From positions 1 through 6,460 of the forward strand of contig JAPSKJ010000122.1 of assembly GCA_031177735.1 (NCBI GenBank): a DNA stretch of 6,460 nt, read 5' to 3'. Below, one piece after another: positions 5,297-6,460 of the stretch. The notes beneath the pieces were generated by a model. That model ran no database searches. It worked only from the letters and a program-made list of their open reading frames with translations, and was not told the origin of the DNA. The stretch comes from Nocardioides sp. GTDB lineage: Bacteria; Actinomycetota; Actinomycetes; Propionibacteriales; Nocardioidaceae. The position numbers were made by a program, and so were the translations under genes. Position 1 is the stretch's first letter. Each line of letters begins with the position of its first letter.

Positions 5297-6124
5297 ATGC
5301 CCACCCGCGGACCCGCACGGTGGGTCATCGCCATCCCGATGGCGCTGCTGGCCGTCGCGACGCTGTATCCCCTCCTCTTCACGCTCAACGTGTCGCAGAA
5401 GACGCGCCGGGAGTACGTCCTCGACCGGTTCGGCCTCGCGGACGGTCTGCACCTGGACAACGTCGTCGACGCCTGGCAGACCTCCGACCTCGGCACCTAC
5501 ACGTTGAACTCGACGATCGTCACCGTCGGCTCGGTGGCGGCGCTGCTGCTGTTCGGATCGATGGCCGGCTTCGCCTTCAGCCAGCTGCAGTTCCGCGGCA
5601 GCAAGACGCTCTTCCTGCTCATCCTGAGCGCGCTGCTGATCCCGTTCCAGGTGATCATGGTGCCGTTCTTCCGGGTCCTCGGGGAGATGGGCCTGCTCGA
5701 CACGCACCCCGGCCTGATCCTGGCCTACACCGCGCAGTTCCTGCCGTTCACCGTCTTCCTGATGACCAGCTACTACAGCCGGATCCCGCGGGAGATCGTC
5801 GAGGCGGCGCGCGTCGACGGCGCGAGCACCCTGGGCATCTACCGTCGGCTGATGCTGCCGCTGGGCCGGCCCGCCCTGCTGTCGGTCGGGATCCTCAACG
5901 GCCTGTTCTGCTGGAACGACGTGCTGATCTCCCTGCTGACGATGCAGTCCCAGGGCAACCGCACGCTGATGGTGGGGGTCACTGCGCTCCGCGGCCAGTA
6001 CTCCGACAACATCCCGCTCTTCGCAAGCGGTGTGGTGATCGCGGCACTCCCCGTGCTCGTCGTCTACCTGTTCTTCCAGAAGCAGATCACCGAAGGCGTC
6101 ACCGCCGGATCGACGAAGGGCTGA
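5297..6124 (+). CDS. Sugar ABC transporter permease, MalG/UgpE-like (CUT1)
   Basis: A 275-residue permease, the usual length for the MalG-like partner of a CUT1 importer. The first membrane segment, VIAIPMALLAVATLYPLLFTL, is followed by an extracytoplasmic stretch with YVLDRFGLADGLHLDNVVDAW. Further membrane segments run TIVTVGSVAALLLFGSMAGF, LFLLILSALLIPFQVIMVPF, LILAYTAQFLPFTVFLM, LLSVGILNGLFCWNDVLISL and the final SGVVIAALPVLVVYLFFQ. The EAA loop is textbook: EIVEAARVDGAS from residue 166, then YRRLMLPLGRP. The C-terminus, QITEGVTAGSTKG, matches the family's conserved end (K-x-I-x-x-G-x-x-x-G-x-x-K-G). ATG 5297 follows the previous stop by 2 bases and has a good ribosome site. With the first permease it forms the membrane channel; the ATPase is not in view. 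Confidence 0.94.
   Translation: MPTRGPARWVIAIPMALLAVATLYPLLFTLNVSQKTRREYVLDRFGLADGLHLDNVVDAWQTSDLGTYTLNSTIVTVGSVAALLLFGSMAGFAFSQLQFRGSKTLFLLILSALLIPFQVIMVPFFRVLGEMGLLDTHPGLILAYTAQFLPFTVFLMTSYYSRIPREIVEAARVDGASTLGIYRRLMLPLGRPALLSVGILNGLFCWNDVLISLLTMQSQGNRTLMVGVTALRGQYSDNIPLFASGVVIAALPVLVVYLFFQKQITEGVTAGSTKG
6116..6120 (+). promoter_or_regulatory. Ribosome binding site of the enolase-superfamily gene
   Basis: AAGGG lies 8 bases before the TTG at 6129 and supports that unusual start. Confidence 0.6.
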
Positions 6125-6128
6125 GACG

Positions 6129-6460
6129 TTGCGCATCACCGGCTATCGGACGCTGTCCACCGTCCACCACTGGAACCGGCCGATCGGCGACGTCAACGGC
6201 TACGTCGAGTCCGGCGTCACCGTCGTGCCCGTCGTGCTCCTCGAGACCGATGCCGGGCTCACCGGCGTCGGGCTGGGCACCCACGTCGGCCTGGACTCGG
6301 TGTTCCCCGCACTGGACGGCGAGGACCCGCGGGCGACCACCGCGCTCTACGACCGGATGCTCGCCTGGGTCTTCAAGGCCGGCCACGCCGGCATCACCTT
6401 CGGCGCCATCGGCGCGTTCGACATGGCGCTGTGGGACCTGAAGGCGAAGGCGGCGGACCT
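6129..6460 (+). CDS. Mandelate racemase/muconate lactonizing enzyme family protein, 5' part only
   Basis: The frame from TTG 6129 is open to the right edge (110 codons) and encodes the N-terminal capping domain of the enolase superfamily. It starts LRITGYRTLSTVHHWNRPIG, continues VTVVPVVLLETDAGLTGVGL (the usual beta-strand pair with the ET-x-x-G-x-x-G-x-G pattern), and reaches ALYDRMLAWVF and GAIGAFDMALWDLKAK, the conserved helix before the barrel domain. Catalytic lysines and the metal-binding acids lie beyond the window, so the reaction cannot be fixed. Family members abstract a proton alpha to a carboxylate, and many are sugar-acid dehydratases; L-fuconate, L-rhamnonate or other aldonate dehydratase, or a lactone cycloisomerase, are possible. 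It starts 4 bases after the second permease stop, so it probably belongs to the operon and acts on a product of the imported sugar. Confidence 0.87.
   Translation, partial: MRITGYRTLSTVHHWNRPIGDVNGYVESGVTVVPVVLLETDAGLTGVGLGTHVGLDSVFPALDGEDPRATTALYDRMLAWVFKAGHAGITFGAIGAFDMALWDLKAKAAD

Noticed and set aside
5159..6139. Long minus-strand open frame opposite the second permease
   Set aside because: Composition is dominated by Gln, Asp, Glu, Arg and His with no domain, typical of antisense reading of a GC-rich membrane protein gene.
1..6460. CRISPR arrays, tRNA or rRNA genes, insertion sequences, attachment sites
   Set aside because: No spaced direct repeats, no tRNA-like cloverleaf, no transposase or integrase reading frame and no terminal inverted repeats were seen.

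Overview
The window comes from a high-GC bacterium, most likely an actinobacterium of the Nocardioides/Propionibacteriales type. Third codon positions are nearly all G or C, TTA and ATA codons are almost absent from real genes, GTG and TTG starts are used, and the first gene has a domain pairing (AbiEi-like winged helix plus DUF559-like nuclease fold) that is common in that group. It is one end of a sugar-utilisation locus, built as two divergent blocks around a regulatory region at about 2890-2990.

Minus-strand block, read right to left: an FCD-type GntR regulator (2914-2114), a second FCD-type GntR regulator paralogous to it (2048-1293), an L-rhamnose mutarotase-family protein (1289-963), and after a 70-base gap a two-domain AbiEi/DUF559-like gene that runs off the left edge. 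That last gene carries a clear frameshift near 470-484.

Plus-strand block: a sugar-binding lipoprotein (2989-4296), two CUT1-type ABC permeases (4293-5294 and 5297-6124), and the start of an enolase-superfamily (mandelate racemase/muconate lactonizing) enzyme from a TTG codon at 6129. The genes overlap or nearly touch, so this is probably one operon continuing past the right edge. No ABC ATPase is seen.

How they could work together (inference): the transporter imports a sugar, plausibly a 6-deoxyhexose or related aldose. The mutarotase interconverts its anomers. The enolase-superfamily enzyme would act as a sugar-acid dehydratase or cycloisomerase in an oxidative pathway. The two GntR proteins would sense a sugar acid or other pathway intermediate.

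The most interesting part is the regulatory DNA. An identical 12-bp element, ACGTCATACGTT, containing the dyad ACGT-N3-ACGT, lies 5' of both regulators and nowhere else that I found. At the divergent promoter it sits between a perfect TTGACA -35 and the -10 of the plus-strand operon, and over the predicted leaderless start of the regulator. The -10 boxes of the two divergent promoters overlap on opposite strands. Next to them is a perfect CRP/GlxR-type palindrome (TGTGA-N6-TCACA). A long perfect hairpin lies just after the binding-protein stop codon, inside the start of the first permease. All gene families here are known; I found no wholly new system.
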